Positions 48,606-60,599 of a DNA stretch of 64,000 bases are shown piece by piece. The number at the start of each line of letters is the position of its first letter. Within the stretch, counting starts at the first letter, position 1. The notes beneath the pieces were generated by a model. It was not told the DNA's origin and did no database searches. It saw nothing but the letters and a program-made list of their open reading frames with translations. This DNA is from Welwitschia mirabilis (Eukaryota > Gnetophyta > Gnetopsida > Welwitschiales), in the NCBI GenBank assembly GCA_051453625.1, contig JBOZIK010000001.1, positions 263,449,207-263,513,206 on the forward strand, given 5' to 3'. Position numbers and translations under genes: made by a program.

Positions 48606-49260
48606 TTGACTTAATCAAATAAATCCTCACTCCTGCATAAGGGAGAGCTATTTAAAAATCTTCATTCTTATTTGGTGGAAAACTTGGTAAATCTTTAGGA
48701 AATAGATCTTCATACTCCTTTCCTACTATATGTCTAAAATTTTGGGTTGAGATTGGAGAGAAAATAATAACTAAATTAGTACAAAATTTCTCTTTCTCCT
48801 AACTTCTTTCATCATTTGCTTCTTACTTATTAATCTTTTAGTGGAAACGTTAGAGGTGATTGGTAATCAAACTATTTCACCACTTGTTCTTAACACAGTT
48901 ACTTACTTAGGAAAATAATCTATTTGAGCTTTATTTTTCTATAACCAACTCATGTCTAAGATAACATCAAAATGTCCCAACTATAAAATCAAAAAATGAG
49001 CATGCATGGCTGCCAATAACAACATCACATAAAGAAGTCTTACCAAGAGCTCTAATTATACTACCATCTGGAAGCTCCACTACTATATTATTTTTAGTAC
49101 ATACATTTGACAAAAACTTCTGAGATATAAAAAGAAATATAAAATAATTTATTCTTCTAGATCTAATAAAATTTTAGCAAAAACATTAAACAAGGTACCT
49201 GTACTTTCCAAAATCATTGATGTCTAAGCATCTTCTTTAGATATTAATGCATATAGCTTC
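48606..49260 (-). pseudogene. Chromovirus protease and RT N-terminus remnant
   Basis: The minus strand gives KNNIVVELPDGSIIRALGKT, DVVIGSHACSFF and further down VGKEYEDLFPKDLPSFPPNK (about 48660-48720). These match the gypsy protease flap and C-terminal region ('V...G..+RA.GRT.L.DVVIG') and the RT start 'F.DVFPEDLPGLPPDR'. The active-site area near 49180-49230 reads LLDLEE, where DPGA or DSGA is usual. Confidence 0.72.
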
Positions 49261-49299
49261 TCCAGATCAATAGTATCTTATTCGTTATTCCTCTTCTTA

Positions 49300-50259
49300 A
49301 AATTTTTCAATTTATAAGGTTCTTCACAATGATAACATCTAGTAGTTTTAGTATCTTTAGCCCCAGTTCCTATAGCAGACATAACCAAAGGTGTTTTTCC
49401 TCTTCTTTGGAGTTATGTAACCTTAATTTTGTTTACTCTGGTTATGTTGTGTTAATCCTACCTTTGGTTACTCTAGTATTTTTAAAGAAAGACTTGTCCC
49501 TTACTTGGGTTCTTCTCTGATCCTATGGATAGTATTATTTATCTTTGAAATTTTTTATATTTTCCAAGAATTCTTTAGTAAGTCTCACCTTTTTCAAGGA
49601 CTTAGCAAACATCCTTGATTAAAATAGTTTATCCTATTTTTGAATCCTAGGATGTAAGATAGCTATAAACCTATGTATTTTTACCTCTTCCACACTGATT
49701 ACCTCTGGTACATATCTTAGCAATTAGCTAAACGTATTTTCAAATAGGTCTACTGACATTGATGCTTACTTGAGGTTATAAAATTCTTCTACCATAGCAG
49801 TTTCATAATATTTAGATATGCACCTAGCTTGAAAATCTTCCTTTAAAATCCTCCTATAATAGTTGATCAGGAAAAGTGAGTTGTGCTTTTTCTATACCCC
49901 ACCATAGAGTTGCATTCTTTCTAAGCTGGTGCATAGCCAAAATAGTCTTTTACTCTAATTAGGAATTGAACAACTCTAGTTTCTTACTTATAAAAATTAG
50001 CCATGTTTCTACTTCATCTACATTATCAAATATGTCATACATTAAGGGGTTTTATGTCTAAATTAGAACATTAGATTTCAAATTACATATTCTTCATTTA
50101 TTCTATCTTAGAGTCCATCTATCAAATGGGCTATAATAGTCACTAAAGACCTCACAACTACTAATTATACTAGTCTTTTTGGAGTCATTAGTCAATCCTA
50201 TTAAGTTTCTAATTGAAAGTAATTTAGATAATAATTTAACCCAACATTCATAACCTAAG
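49300..50259 (-). pseudogene. Chromovirus gag remnant with zinc knuckle
   Basis: The minus strand near 49640-49730 reads LLRYVPEVISVEEVKIHRF and AILHPRI, the retrotransposon gag capsid block; the same block, more damaged, is at 14390-14520. Near 49311-49345 RCYHCEEPYKLKNFKKRNN is a CCHC zinc knuckle with only the first two Cys kept. Gag would form the particle and bind RNA; stops prevent this. Confidence 0.75.
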
Positions 50260-50310
50260 GCTTTGATACCAAAATTTAATACCCTGACTTCATGTAAAGT
50301 TCTGATACTA
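50260..50310 (-). promoter_or_regulatory. Two tandem primer-binding sites at the LTR edge
   Basis: GCTTTGATACCA (50260-50271) is the complement of TGGTATCAAAGC, one transition from the canonical tRNA-Met site, and is followed after three bases by the LTR edge (TTTAATACCC, from TGTAATACCC). A second copy, GTTCTGATACTA (50299-50310), lies 39 bp further in, inside the LTR, and the 3' LTR has it too (42107-42118). Confidence 0.7.
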
Positions 50311-53219
50311 AAAGTAAAGCCTGAAATTCATAACAACTAATTTTTTTGTTGATGATTTAAACTATAATTAATTAATAGGGATCTACTAAATTTAAGGCTT
50401 AATATTGAAATAAACTTATATGATGTCGGTTAATTAAATCCTAATTTATGTACAACTCCTTTTTATAAAAAATTAAATGGATTCTTATCTATAAGGTGTA
50501 CATAAGAATTTGATAGTTAAGGGTCTACTCTAAAATGATGAAGCATTTTAGTTTATAGAATTCTTTTTTTTTTTAATTTGCTACCACTATGGGTTAAATC
50601 CATAACCTTATAGCTAAAGAATATCTAACACAATCACCACATTAACCCATTGGTTGGTTGAAACTAAATGACTACTTACCTTAATGAAAGGACCTTTATA
50701 ATAATGTAGTCTAAACTTTTAACACTAATTAACATCTCTTTGGTTCATTCCTTGGTTTTAACTTCTCTTCATGTTACTTTAATACTCTCATAAGAAAATT
50801 GAACTACATTATATTAATGAAGTAGATAATAGCTACATAAGACAAAAATTCATGGATATGGAAAAAAGCATGTTTCTTGATAGAAAAGAAAGGGCTAGAT
50901 AGAAAGAACAATGTAAATGATTAACAAAATAACACTCCTTAGGAAGGATGACATATTTTTCCTAATATACTTTGATTAATCACATTAAGTAAGGGTTATG
51001 TCTTTATCCCAATTATTTTTAAAAGAAATATTATACTACTCCATCAACTCATAATAACCACCTTTATCACCTCCTTCTTAAACACATCTTAAATCCACAA
51101 TGAAGAAAAACAAGGGGTTGTGTTGAAAAAGATGAAAAGAGATGCATTTGAAACATGAATTAAATAGAACACTAGAAGGGGAGATGAGTTATCTACTAAT
51201 TAGCAACATACATAGTAACAAATTAAATTAGTTAGATTAGAATATGGTTAAAACATTGTAAAAAATATGGAGCATTGGGCTATTTCAATTATAATATGCA
51301 TAGAGATGTATGATGTCAATTGGAAGCTGATAGTAACAATTTGACAGAGGACAATGATTTGCATAAACTGGCAGATGAGAGATAGAGGAATGGGTTAATT
51401 GTTATAGGTAAGAGTGGGAAGGACTAATTGAAAGAACAATATGCAACACATTTAAGAAACATTGGTAAGGAGATAACGTCTTTAATCAAACATGACAGTG
51501 AACAAGAGCAGATGATGCATAAGGAGAGGAGTTTGGTGATGAGATACTTGAATTCAAAGAAAATCCTAAATTTAAAATGTATATGAGTTATTTCATTATG
51601 CATTTGAAGGTAATAATTTATATTACATGATAAATAAAAATGTATAAATACTCAAAGTACAAGACCATAGATGGATTAGAAGAGAGCAGAAGAAGAATAA
51701 ACTCATAGTTATTATAATATGATGTAGGAACTACATGCTTCTATTAAGAAAAGAGAGAGTGGTTGTAGGCTTGCTATTCTATAAGGCAAGAGAGAAATGT
51801 TTCAATTTGTGAATCATTGTTAAAACTGCACTTAAATGATTTGCAAATTAACTCATATGGAGATGATTGACATTTTAATTCATATCTTATTAAACACTTA
51901 GATGATTATTAAACTATTATTAAGATGGAAGCGTGGAATGCAAAGGGTCATTCATTCAATTCTTAGTAAATGCATTTCTATCACTAAGGTTAAATATTAT
52001 TTTTCCCTACCTTTAGGGTCCTTATAAACTAAATATTAAAATTCATAATAACTCATATCCTTTTAGACTTACCTAACTTCTCTATTCTTGAAAGGTAAAT
52101 AAGTCATTTAAAATTTATACATGATCTCAAACTAATTATTTTTTTCATTACATAATATACTCTTATCATATAATTTTTAGATATATCCTAGCAAATATTT
52201 AGATAAATCCTAGCAAAATAAAAATCTTTCTACAATATGTTTAACTTCTTTAGTTATATAATAAACAAAACAAAATTCTACTTTTAAAATTTTAATTAGA
52301 TACTAAGGAATTATTTTGCTAAAATAACTAATATATTATGGCTAAACTATAATCATAAATATAACTTATATTAAACATTCAAAATCTTTTATTACAAGAT
52401 AAATGCATATTCTTAAAAGTAAATCTAAATAAAAATATCTGTTCATAATTTATTAAAATTTATTTTAGACTTGTAAGTCCTACATGCATTCACATAGTGA
52501 GTACAAATATAACATTCAATCTAAACTACAATAGCTAGCTCATTCTAAGGCCTTCTTTAAAGTAGGTCCTACACATGCAAGCATGGTGTAAGAACTGCAA
52601 TCTTCATAGTTTCTAGTATGATCCATTGAAAGGTCTAGGTAAGGGGTTCTAAGGCGAGATATAATTCTCAAGAAAATTAATATCTGACCAAGATAAATCA
52701 AGAATGCAATGCTAATGAGTTCAAGATGTACTGTTAACAATACAAGTGCATTGCAAAATATGATCAAATAACATTTCAATTTATCTAATTGTAACAATCC
52801 AAAGAGGGACCATATACTCACTTTACTCTTTAGGGATAATTTATAATAACAACATTCATATAACTAGATTACATTGATACAAATTAGTAAAAGATCACTA
52901 GCTCAAAACATTATAGAAACAGTCGACATGGAGAATTCTAAGAAACTCACAATACAAGGTGTATGAGTTACAAGCTTCAATAATATTTGAATAATAAACA
53001 ATCTTTAAAGAAATTCAAGCATGATAAAATGGAAGAAAATATAAGAAATAACTAAAGAACTATACAAAACTAAAACCATAAAAGCATAAAATAATAAAAT
53101 AAAAGATCATAAAACCATACCCAAAATTTAGGGCTCCATGTCTCTAAGGCTTTTCCAAGCTCTAAGATCAAGATTCGATAACAAGAGCTTTTTCAAGATA
53201 TGAAATATAAGGAGAATAA

Positions 53220-53234
53220 GATCCTATTTATAAT
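53220..53234 (-). promoter_or_regulatory. LTR TATA box
   Basis: The minus strand reads TTATAAATAGGATCT, a near-consensus plant TATA box (TATAAATA), about 0.5 kb into the LTR from its 5' end. It is the best promoter-like element in the window. Confidence 0.55.
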
Positions 53235-53289
53235 AGAGAATGTATGATGTGAAGATATTCTATTATAAAAGAGATTGGTAAAGATGATG

Positions 53290-53400
53290 AAGTGGTAGAA
53301 TTGGTAATAGTGTGGAAGTAGTGGATGTGGTGATGGTGGTAGAAGTGATGGAAGTGTTGATGGTGGTGGAAGTGATGATGACAGTGAAAGTGGTGGGGAT
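53290..53400 (+). repeat. Degenerate GGTGGT-type minisatellite (5' LTR copy)
   Basis: Counterpart of 45290-45432 in the partner LTR, with a different unit arrangement ('gtggatgtggtgatggtgg', 'gaagtgatggaagtg'). Confidence 0.8.
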
Positions 53401-53741
53401 CACAGTATCAAGCCATTAGATGCATTCATCACAAGAAATAGTGAAAATAAAGAATTAACATGTGCTACTCAATTATACATATTTTTCAAATTAAAAGATA
53501 AAATAACAATTACACAAGAAATTAATGCAACCAGTAGCATGATCACTACTTTAGCCACTAACATGACATGTAATGATTATAAAGAATTTACAATAGGAAT
53601 ATTACATAAAATAAAAATTATAGAATAATAACTATATCTTAATTCTAATAAAATAAGTGTAGTAATTAACTTAAGATTAAAAAAATTATTTAAATTAAAT
53701 TTTTAGGCTAAGTAATAAACCTTGAAATTCTAAACATGACA

Positions 53742-53781
53742 TTTGTACATCTTTTTATGAGTAACCACTCTAATACCAATT
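53742..53781 (-). mobile_element. Collapsed LTR-PBS-PPT-LTR junction
   Basis: On the plus strand ACTCTAATACCA (53767-53778) is a decayed PBS complement, followed by the LTR edge TGTGAATTTT at 53781. On its other side, within 25 bp, is a purine tract (minus strand GTTACTCATAAAAAGATG) that leads into the 5' LTR start TGTCATG. So only about 39 bp separate two LTRs, with PBS and PPT almost touching. Confidence 0.55.
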
Positions 53782-53821
53782 GTGAATTTTGAACTCAAAA
53801 TAAATGCATGAATGAGTTCCC

Positions 53822-53898
<77 letters not shown>

Positions 53899-54071
53899 AA
53901 TAATAATAATAATAATAAGAAGAAGAAGAAGAAGATGTTTATAACCAAAAATTAGTAATTATAGTTAATTAAAATTTTAAAAAGAAAATTCTTACTAAGA
54001 TAATATGATTTCATAGCTTGGTTACTCAACATAAAGAGAATTAAAACCTAAAGACATCTAGAGAAAGTAGG
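53782..54071 (-). repeat. Truncated LTR end with compound microsatellite
   Basis: Sequence beyond the LTR edge at 53781 is dominated by the microsatellite at 53824-53934 and then runs up to the CACTA terminus at 54072. The LTR is therefore only a short stump. Confidence 0.4.
53824..53934. repeat. Compound (AAC)n(AAT)n(AAG)n microsatellite
   Basis: AAC units to about 53895 with one interruption, then AAT units to about 53918, then AAG units. On the minus strand this gives a poly-Leu frame (53730-53948) that is not a gene. Confidence 0.95.
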
Positions 54072-54330
54072 CACTACAAGAAATAAAGGATTTTATGGTG
54101 TTTATTTAAATAAATGCCTTAATTAAAGGCATTTTAAGGTAGACATTTTAACAGATATCTTAGATTAAAAAAAGAATCTTTGCGCATATCAAATGTTTTT
54201 AAGGTGCTTAACCAAATAAATGCCATAAAATATATTATCTTTTAAGGTTTTTAATAAGATGAACATCATAAAAGCTAGGTTTCTTAAAAAGAATATATCC
54301 ACATGTTGTAAAAATTAAAATCATCATGTG
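54072..54330 (+). mobile_element. CACTA (En/Spm-like) transposon terminus
   Basis: CACTACAAGAAATAAAGG at 54072 fits the terminal inverted repeat of plant CACTA transposons. The next 250 bp hold short motifs repeated in both orientations ('aaatgcc', 'aaaggcatttt', 'atgccataaaa'), typical of subterminal transposase-binding repeats. The opposite end (expected ..TTTCTTGTAGTG) was not found in the window, and no transposase was recognised, so this is a fragment or the element extends beyond what I can read. Confidence 0.65.
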
Positions 54331-57300
54331 TTTGTTCTAAAAACATAGTGTGGATCATTTCACAGCATGTACTGCATCAAATTGGTCTATATGAAAACAT
54401 AGCAAGCTCCTTAGAGCTTTCTCTCAATCAGGTACTTTTCAATTACTATAATTACTACTAATTTAAATTAGGAAAGGAAAGAACTTCTTTTTAGTTTTGT
54501 TTTCTAAAACTTATTGTTCTTGGTCATATTAGTTAAGTCCTTGAAGAAGTAATCTTTAATTGTATATGTGTGTTTTAGTCTAAGCAAGTGTTGCAGTTAT
54601 ATGAAATCCAACACTAGACTCATCACTGGCTCTCATAATAGAAATGAGCTCATTGTTATTAGGCCTAAAGATGAAGCTGAGATAAGTAGGATTTTGTTTA
54701 GAATAAAAAATATATTACAATGCAAAAATGTTGCCTTCATTAATTTATATTTCATAATAGATCTTATTCTAAGATATTTCTTTTTACATTAGAAAAAGCA
54801 AAAAAAAGATAATAGTTTAAAACTGCATTTTCAAAATTTTTTACTACATTCATTCTATTCTTTCTGTTATTATTATTTAGCTACATCTATAAGCATTTCT
54901 AAAAAATGACTTTGTGATAGACACTAAAAAAATCTCTAAACATCAGACTTAAAAACTATGTTAATATAGTTCATTGACCTATGATAATGAGGAACATTTG
55001 ATGTTTAGTTTTGGCTTTCGCGTCGAACGGTGTGCATGCCCTACTATTAACAACATTTACATTTTAGAAGTAGAGTTGATGCTATTCAAAGTTGACTACA
55101 TTTTAGTATATTATGTCCATTCTTTGGATTTTTGGTAATATATGTTATTTCAAATTTCCTTGCCACACCTAGATTCATACTTAACTAGTCCTTGGTTTAT
55201 CATGCTGCCTTATAGCTTTGGAAAAATGGAAATTCTTTAAAGTAGCGTTAAACTAGTTATATATAGTTTTTTGGGATAGGCTTTGATATTTGAAGCTATG
55301 AATTGTAGAAGATGAGCATTATCAAGAGATTAACACATGTTACTATAGGAACAAGTACATGAATGAGTGTCCATTATGTTTTTTTGATCAAGGTCCATTC
55401 ATTATATACTATATTAATCGATGCAGCCTCTCTAACTTCGTTTATTTCTTTAATCCATGTACTAAAACAACATATTTTCTTAGAAATAGACTAACTAAAT
55501 AAATTTAATATCAGAATTACCTTCAAGTATACTTTATAACTGACATATCACATGGCTTTTACTTTATAAGTTTCCAAGTAGTGTCGAAGGATAATTTTGC
55601 TACTTAAAACTTTAGCTTCCTGAGAAATGTTTAATCCTACAACCACTATAAAACAAGTTTGAAATTTTAAATGAAATAAAATCCTATAATATAATGTGAT
55701 ACATTAATATAATGAAACTTGTTTGTACTGGATCAAGTCAATATTACATAAGTTATTCTATCTACTAGTTTGGCCAAGTTGTTAGTTCCTTCATGATAGA
55801 GTTCTATAGACTAGCTTTATAGTTGTGATACTAGTAGGAACAACTATAGTAAACAAGGCTTAAAAAAGGTTAAAAAGGAAAAATAAATATAAATATTTAT
55901 TTCTCTGATTTTTAAGTTGCATGAAACTTAGTTTGAAATACATTAATTAGTTTAGTTTTCTTCCATAAATAGTAATTCTATGTTTGATTCCTTTGCTTGT
56001 TTTTAATTAGGAATTAGGTAATATAGTTTTCTTTTATAGTTTATTTAAGATTCTATGTATATCTTCCCCACTGTGTTAAACTCATCATGGCTTTTAGTGT
56101 AATATATGAATACCTTTCTAGTTTGCCTATTACTTGTTTACCTTAGACTTTCCTATTTGGCAAATCTGAAGTTTTTAATTACTTCATCTACATTTGTCTT
56201 TGTCTATTTCTATTTTTCATATTATACATCAATAATAATAGCCATAAGTAATGAAATGTAGTTTTTTGTACAAAAACCTGAAAGAAGGGGTATGTCCTTT
56301 AGTAATGGCAAAATATTTCTACATATTTTTCAATATTATAAGGTACCTTTCTTGGCAAATTTATTACTTTAATGTTGCATGGAAACCTAACAAGAGGATA
56401 TGCATTAGTCATTCTTACTTGTACTTTTTTATCATGATCATGCTCTTTCTTTAAAAGTGTATATTATTTTGTAAATTTATAATTTTATTATGAGATGACT
56501 CATGCAATTGGCCATCCTAGTTGGTAATCTACTTGCTAGATTACTATGCTAGCTCATGTGTAAAGTTTCATTAATATTATTATTTATTAAGTTAAGTACA
56601 AGTCAATGGTAATAACCTCTTATTAATGGGTACTTCCAATGCTTGATGGATAGTTGTAATATGCAACAAGATTAAAGACATTAATGATTTGATTAATCAT
56701 TATGTAAGCACTATTAAACTTAAAAAGCTTTTTGTGATATTGAAGATATATTACTAACATATCATGGAGTTTAATGTCACATGGTGGAGTATGAATGGTT
56801 CCTCTTGAGAATCTTCTAAGGAATGGAAGCTTTTTGTAAGTTGCATTGCAAGGACAAAAACTCCAACTTGGGATATATGAGGTACTTAAGGTGATACCCA
56901 ATTGGATTTATGATTTGGGTAAAGAAGTGTACTATGAACATTATGCTAGATGGTGGAGCAAATATGAGGATTAATTACTATTCTCCTCTTAAACTATTTG
57001 TATATCCTTGTGCTATAGCTTTTGTATAAAGGAATCATAGCATTCTTATATCTTGACTTTCTAAAAAGATGAAATTTTGATTAATACCTTGGTGCACATT
57101 AATTTGTGGTATTAATATTGATTCATAACTAGGTAAAGTCTTATTAAGAAATTTAATAGGTCATAGTAAGAAATTAATTATACTATTATAATTAACATGA
57201 TTAAAAGAAATGAACTTAATAAATGACATGTTATTGAAATATGTAAAAAGTGATTCCAAGGGGGAAGTTAAAAGCATGATCCTTATTTATTGATGCTGCA

Positions 57301-57892
57301 TACTAATTTAGGAGGAGCATGTGATGAATTGGTTAATCATTAGCTTAACACATCACATCCTCTAGTAGAGTATGAAGCCTTGTTATAGGATCTTCTTGTT
57401 AGTACCATGTGACACCTATGGAGTATGACTACTTCTTGGTAAGTAAAGTTTATTGAGTTATGGTATGGCCTTGGAATATGGGAATGTTTTAATGCCTAGT
57501 GTCTTGTTCCATGTTCTTGTGAAAAATATTTGTTGTGTACATTCATTATGTGTTCTATGTTATTTATTGTTGGATTAGAATCCCTTCACTTATGTGTAAG
57601 CTTTTCTTTGATGCAAGTGTGGCATTAAAACAAAGGACCTCCACATGTTTATCACATACTAAGAGTATGTTGTGCCTTATCCAAATCATTTATACTTAAT
57701 CCAATAAATGGAGGATTCCTCAAATTTTATATTTTTATCTTCCGTTAATTTTACTTTCCAAATATGAATAAAGCGAATGCATCTAGGATATTTAATGAAG
57801 GTGAAGTTATAATATTTTATTTTCTAAATGGTAAAATTACATGAGTGACAAAGATAGAGTCGATTACAAATGGACAATAAGTAGTAGATGGA
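54331..57892. other. Unassigned; possible CACTA interior
   Basis: Open frames of 67-92 codons (54568-54792 plus, 56251-56454 plus, 56623-56901 minus) carry no motif I recognise. The stretch is less repetitive than the rest of the window. It may be interior sequence of the CACTA element or plain intergenic DNA. Confidence 0.4.
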
Positions 57893-58392
57893 ATTTCATA
57901 AAGATGACACAAAAATGAACAAACAACTTAGCCAAAAGATGGAGGGGATGATTTGGTAAGAGAAATAATAGTAAAACCAATAAACAATGAGGAGAGAAAA
58001 GAAACATGCATGCAAACTATGTCCATAAGAAAGTAGTTTAAAGCTTCTAGTATAATAGATTCAAATATTACAAGTTAAAAACAAGCATTAGANNNNNNNN
58101 NNNNNNNNNNNNNNNNNNNNNNNNNNNNNNNNNNNNNNNNNNNNNNNNNNNNNNNNNNNNNNNNNNNNNNNNNNNNNNNNNNNNNNNNNNNNAATTTTAC
58201 AAAGAAGACATAAAAATGAGCAAACAACTTAGCTAAAAGATGGAGGGGATGATTTGGTAAGAGAGATAATAGAAAAAGCAATAAATAAATAGGAGGAAAA
58301 AGAAATATGCATGCAAACTATGTCCATAAGAAAGTAGTGTAGAGCTTCTATTATACTAGCTTTAAAGATTACAAGACAAAATCAAGCATTAG
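57893..58392 (+). repeat. Diverged ~200-bp tandem duplication around a gap
   Basis: 57893-58092 and 58193-58392 are collinear, sharing blocks such as 'aagatggaggggatgatttgg', 'catgcaaactatgtccataag' and 'caagcatta', with scattered differences. The 100-N gap (58093-58192) separates them exactly, so the second copy starts where the gap ends. In a plus frame the text resembles a Gln/Lys-rich helical Gag N-terminus, but that reading is weak. Confidence 0.8.
58093..58192. other. Assembly gap (100 N)
   Basis: Standard placeholder, flanked on both sides by the same 200-bp repeat. Confidence 0.99.
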
Positions 58393-59240
58393 GCATTAGC
58401 TCTAGGAATTCAACCTCATTAATTCTCACATATGAATCACTTTCTTATCTTATTTAGAAACCACATCTCTTTTTTACAAATGAACCACTCCTACAGTTCA
58501 ATATTACAGTGTGTAATAGAACCTTCAAGAAAGTTTATATAATACTATAATAGAACATTATAGAGTAATTTAGACCTATAAAACCATTTAAAAACTTTTG
58601 GATCTATCCTCAATCTAGTTTAAAGGATGTCTTTCAAGAGGCATTATTTTTAATGAAATTAGAAGGACAAGATCCCATCTTAGACATGAAAGCACTTGCA
58701 CCGTATAACATTTTGATATACTTAGGAAAATGCACATCACATTTTTACAAGGCTAATTAAATTCATGTCTTCAATAAGAAAAAGGCTATTTCCTTGAAAT
58801 GATTTTATTAAGATAATGTAGAATAATAGTTAATGAAGAACACTTACAGTGCATTCTTAAATAAATAAATGTGAAAAAAAAGGCAACAATAATAGTTTCA
58901 ATGGAACTGATGAACCTAATGTAATATTGAGTAACTAGAAAGTATGCTTTCATGACTACCTTTAGCTTATGCCATTGATTTTCTCTTGGGAAATTCTAAT
59001 ACTTATATATCATACAAGTTGGTAATCTCAGAATTGGTAGAGCATAATGCATAGCTTTAAGGTCCACTTACCAAGGGAAAGATTAGATAAAATTAGTTAC
59101 CATAAGAAGCATGTGTGTTATTGATAAAGAAGAAGGTTAGGATAGTTTCATGATCTATCAACCATAGATGGGTTAATAAACTTACCATTAAAATTAAATA
59201 ATTATTACAACATCAATGGTATTCTTGACTAGCTATAGGA
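58393..59240 (+). other. Unassigned, probable upstream part of a chromovirus
   Basis: By position this should hold PR and the start of RT of the plus-strand element whose RT is readable from 59250. No motif could be read with confidence. Confidence 0.4.
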
Positions 59241-59249
59241 TGCTAGGTG

Positions 59250-59640
59250 ATTCTTTAGGATAAACCTAGCCTTGGGCTATTATTATTTCACATCAATGAA
59301 AATTGTGAGCAAAAAATAACATTTAGTGTAAGTTATGAAATTTATGTATTCTTTGTTATGTCTTTTGAATCCACTAACACATGTCTTTCATGAATAACAT
59401 TTTCTATGAATACATTGAGAAGCTTATGGTCATCTTCCTTGATGATGCCATAATCCATTCTAAATTGGTAGAAAATAAAAAGCAATTATAGGATACAAAA
59501 AAACTACTCTTAGAGTAGGGATTAAAGGGAAAATAAAAGAAGCGTGAATTCTTTTAGCCAACACTCTCATACGTTAGGTGTATAATAAATCATCATGAAC
59601 CATCTCTAGACTTTGAGAAATGGGGAAAGTTAACTCATAT
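59250..59640 (+). pseudogene. Reverse transcriptase remnant
   Basis: Pieces in different frames give FFRINLALGYYYF, SYEIYVFFVMSFESTNT and then FMNNIFYEYIEKLMVIFLDD, IIHSKLVE. They match 'VFSKIDLRSGYHQ', 'YGHFEFLVMPFGLTNAP' and 'FMN..F..YLDKFVVVFLDDILIYSK'. The catalytic FLDD is kept (near 59440). At least two frame shifts are needed to connect the pieces. Confidence 0.8.
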
Positions 59641-60189
59641 TCCAAGCCCAAGAGTGTTATAAAAGTTGAAACATTTGTAGGTTAGTAGAGTATCAGCATA
59701 TATTCATATGCATTTACTCACCCATTATAGTTGTAATTGTAGATATCAACTTTGCTAAGGAGAGCTTTGTATTTTACAAAATAATGCAAAGAACTATTCT
59801 ATTCCATAAAATAAATATGAATTCCCACATTAAAATGTTGCTAAATATAATGCAAGAACATACTTAATTTGATAATTACTTAATGGGCTATTAGATTAAG
59901 TAAACAAAGTGAGGAATTAATTTTTTAAAAGATGTAATCTTATTATTATTTTTTATTGATTTTAAACAAAAAAAATGCATTCTAAGATCACCATGGAAAT
60001 TTCTTTTCTTTATTAAATGTTTTCAACATAAAATCATTACATTACATAACAACAGTTCCCATACTACTATATTTAAGTAGAACCTTTCAAGTTATCATGA
60101 AGGTGTGTAGCAAGGAGTGGACATGAAACTCTAATAAGGAGTTTCATTGTGGTTTATAAGATATAAAAGTTTTATGACAACAAGTAGAA

Positions 60190-60430
60190 TTAATCAACAC
60201 ATGGCCTAGAGGAGTTAGCTATAGTTGAGGCATTGCATACATGGAGGAACTACTTACTTAGTAATAAGTTTGTTCTAAAGATAAGTTATGACCGATTGCA
60301 ATTCCAACATTTACAACTGCTACTTAAGATGAGGGAATGAAACTAAATGAAAGTTATCATTAAATATGATGATGAATTAATGTACTATTCCAGAAAGCTG
60401 AATAACATGGTAAATCGTCTTAGATGTATG
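60190..60430 (+). pseudogene. RNase H remnant
   Basis: One frame reads LEELAIVEALHTWRNYLLSN, KFVLKISYDRLQFQHLQLL and then KVIIKYDDELMYYSRKLNN. This corresponds to 'ELLAIVEALK.WRHYL.G..F.+.TDH.SL.YL', with the TDH block lost, and to 'YI.GKEN.VADALSRK' in changed form. Confidence 0.7.
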
Positions 60431-60599
60431 TGGATCTATATGATTATTATCCTAAAATTAGTGCATGATATGCCTATGCAGGAAACCAAAGGTATAAATA
60501 AAAAATATCTTTATTAAGAAAAACATCCTTTTGATGAAGGATGAGATAAGAGATGGCTATTTATTTCTTGATGTTATGTATGCCAAAAATTCAGTTGAA

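Larger units (their letters stand above)
42082..53741 (-). mobile_element. Long-LTR chromovirus carrying a PPR-like segment
   Basis: The LTRs at 42082-45781 (3700 bp) and 50275-53741 (3467 bp) align end to end. Between them, read minus, are a tRNA-Met-type PBS, gag with zinc knuckle, PR, a broken RT, a PPR-like segment and a purine tract. RNase H and integrase were not recognised and seem to have been lost or replaced. Flanking 5-mers (TCTTT and TTTGT) do not match. On the right, the element abuts another LTR-PBS junction, so this may be part of a recombined tandem array. Confidence 0.82.
50275..53741 (-). repeat. 5' LTR (3.47 kb)
   Basis: Collinear with 42082-45781; ends ATGACA at 53741. 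The size difference from its partner (233 bp) is spread over several indels. LTRs of this length are among the longer ones for plant chromoviruses. Confidence 0.85.

Noticed and set aside
53730-53948. 72-codon minus frame rich in leucine
   Set aside because: It is the translation of the AAC/AAT/AAG microsatellite.
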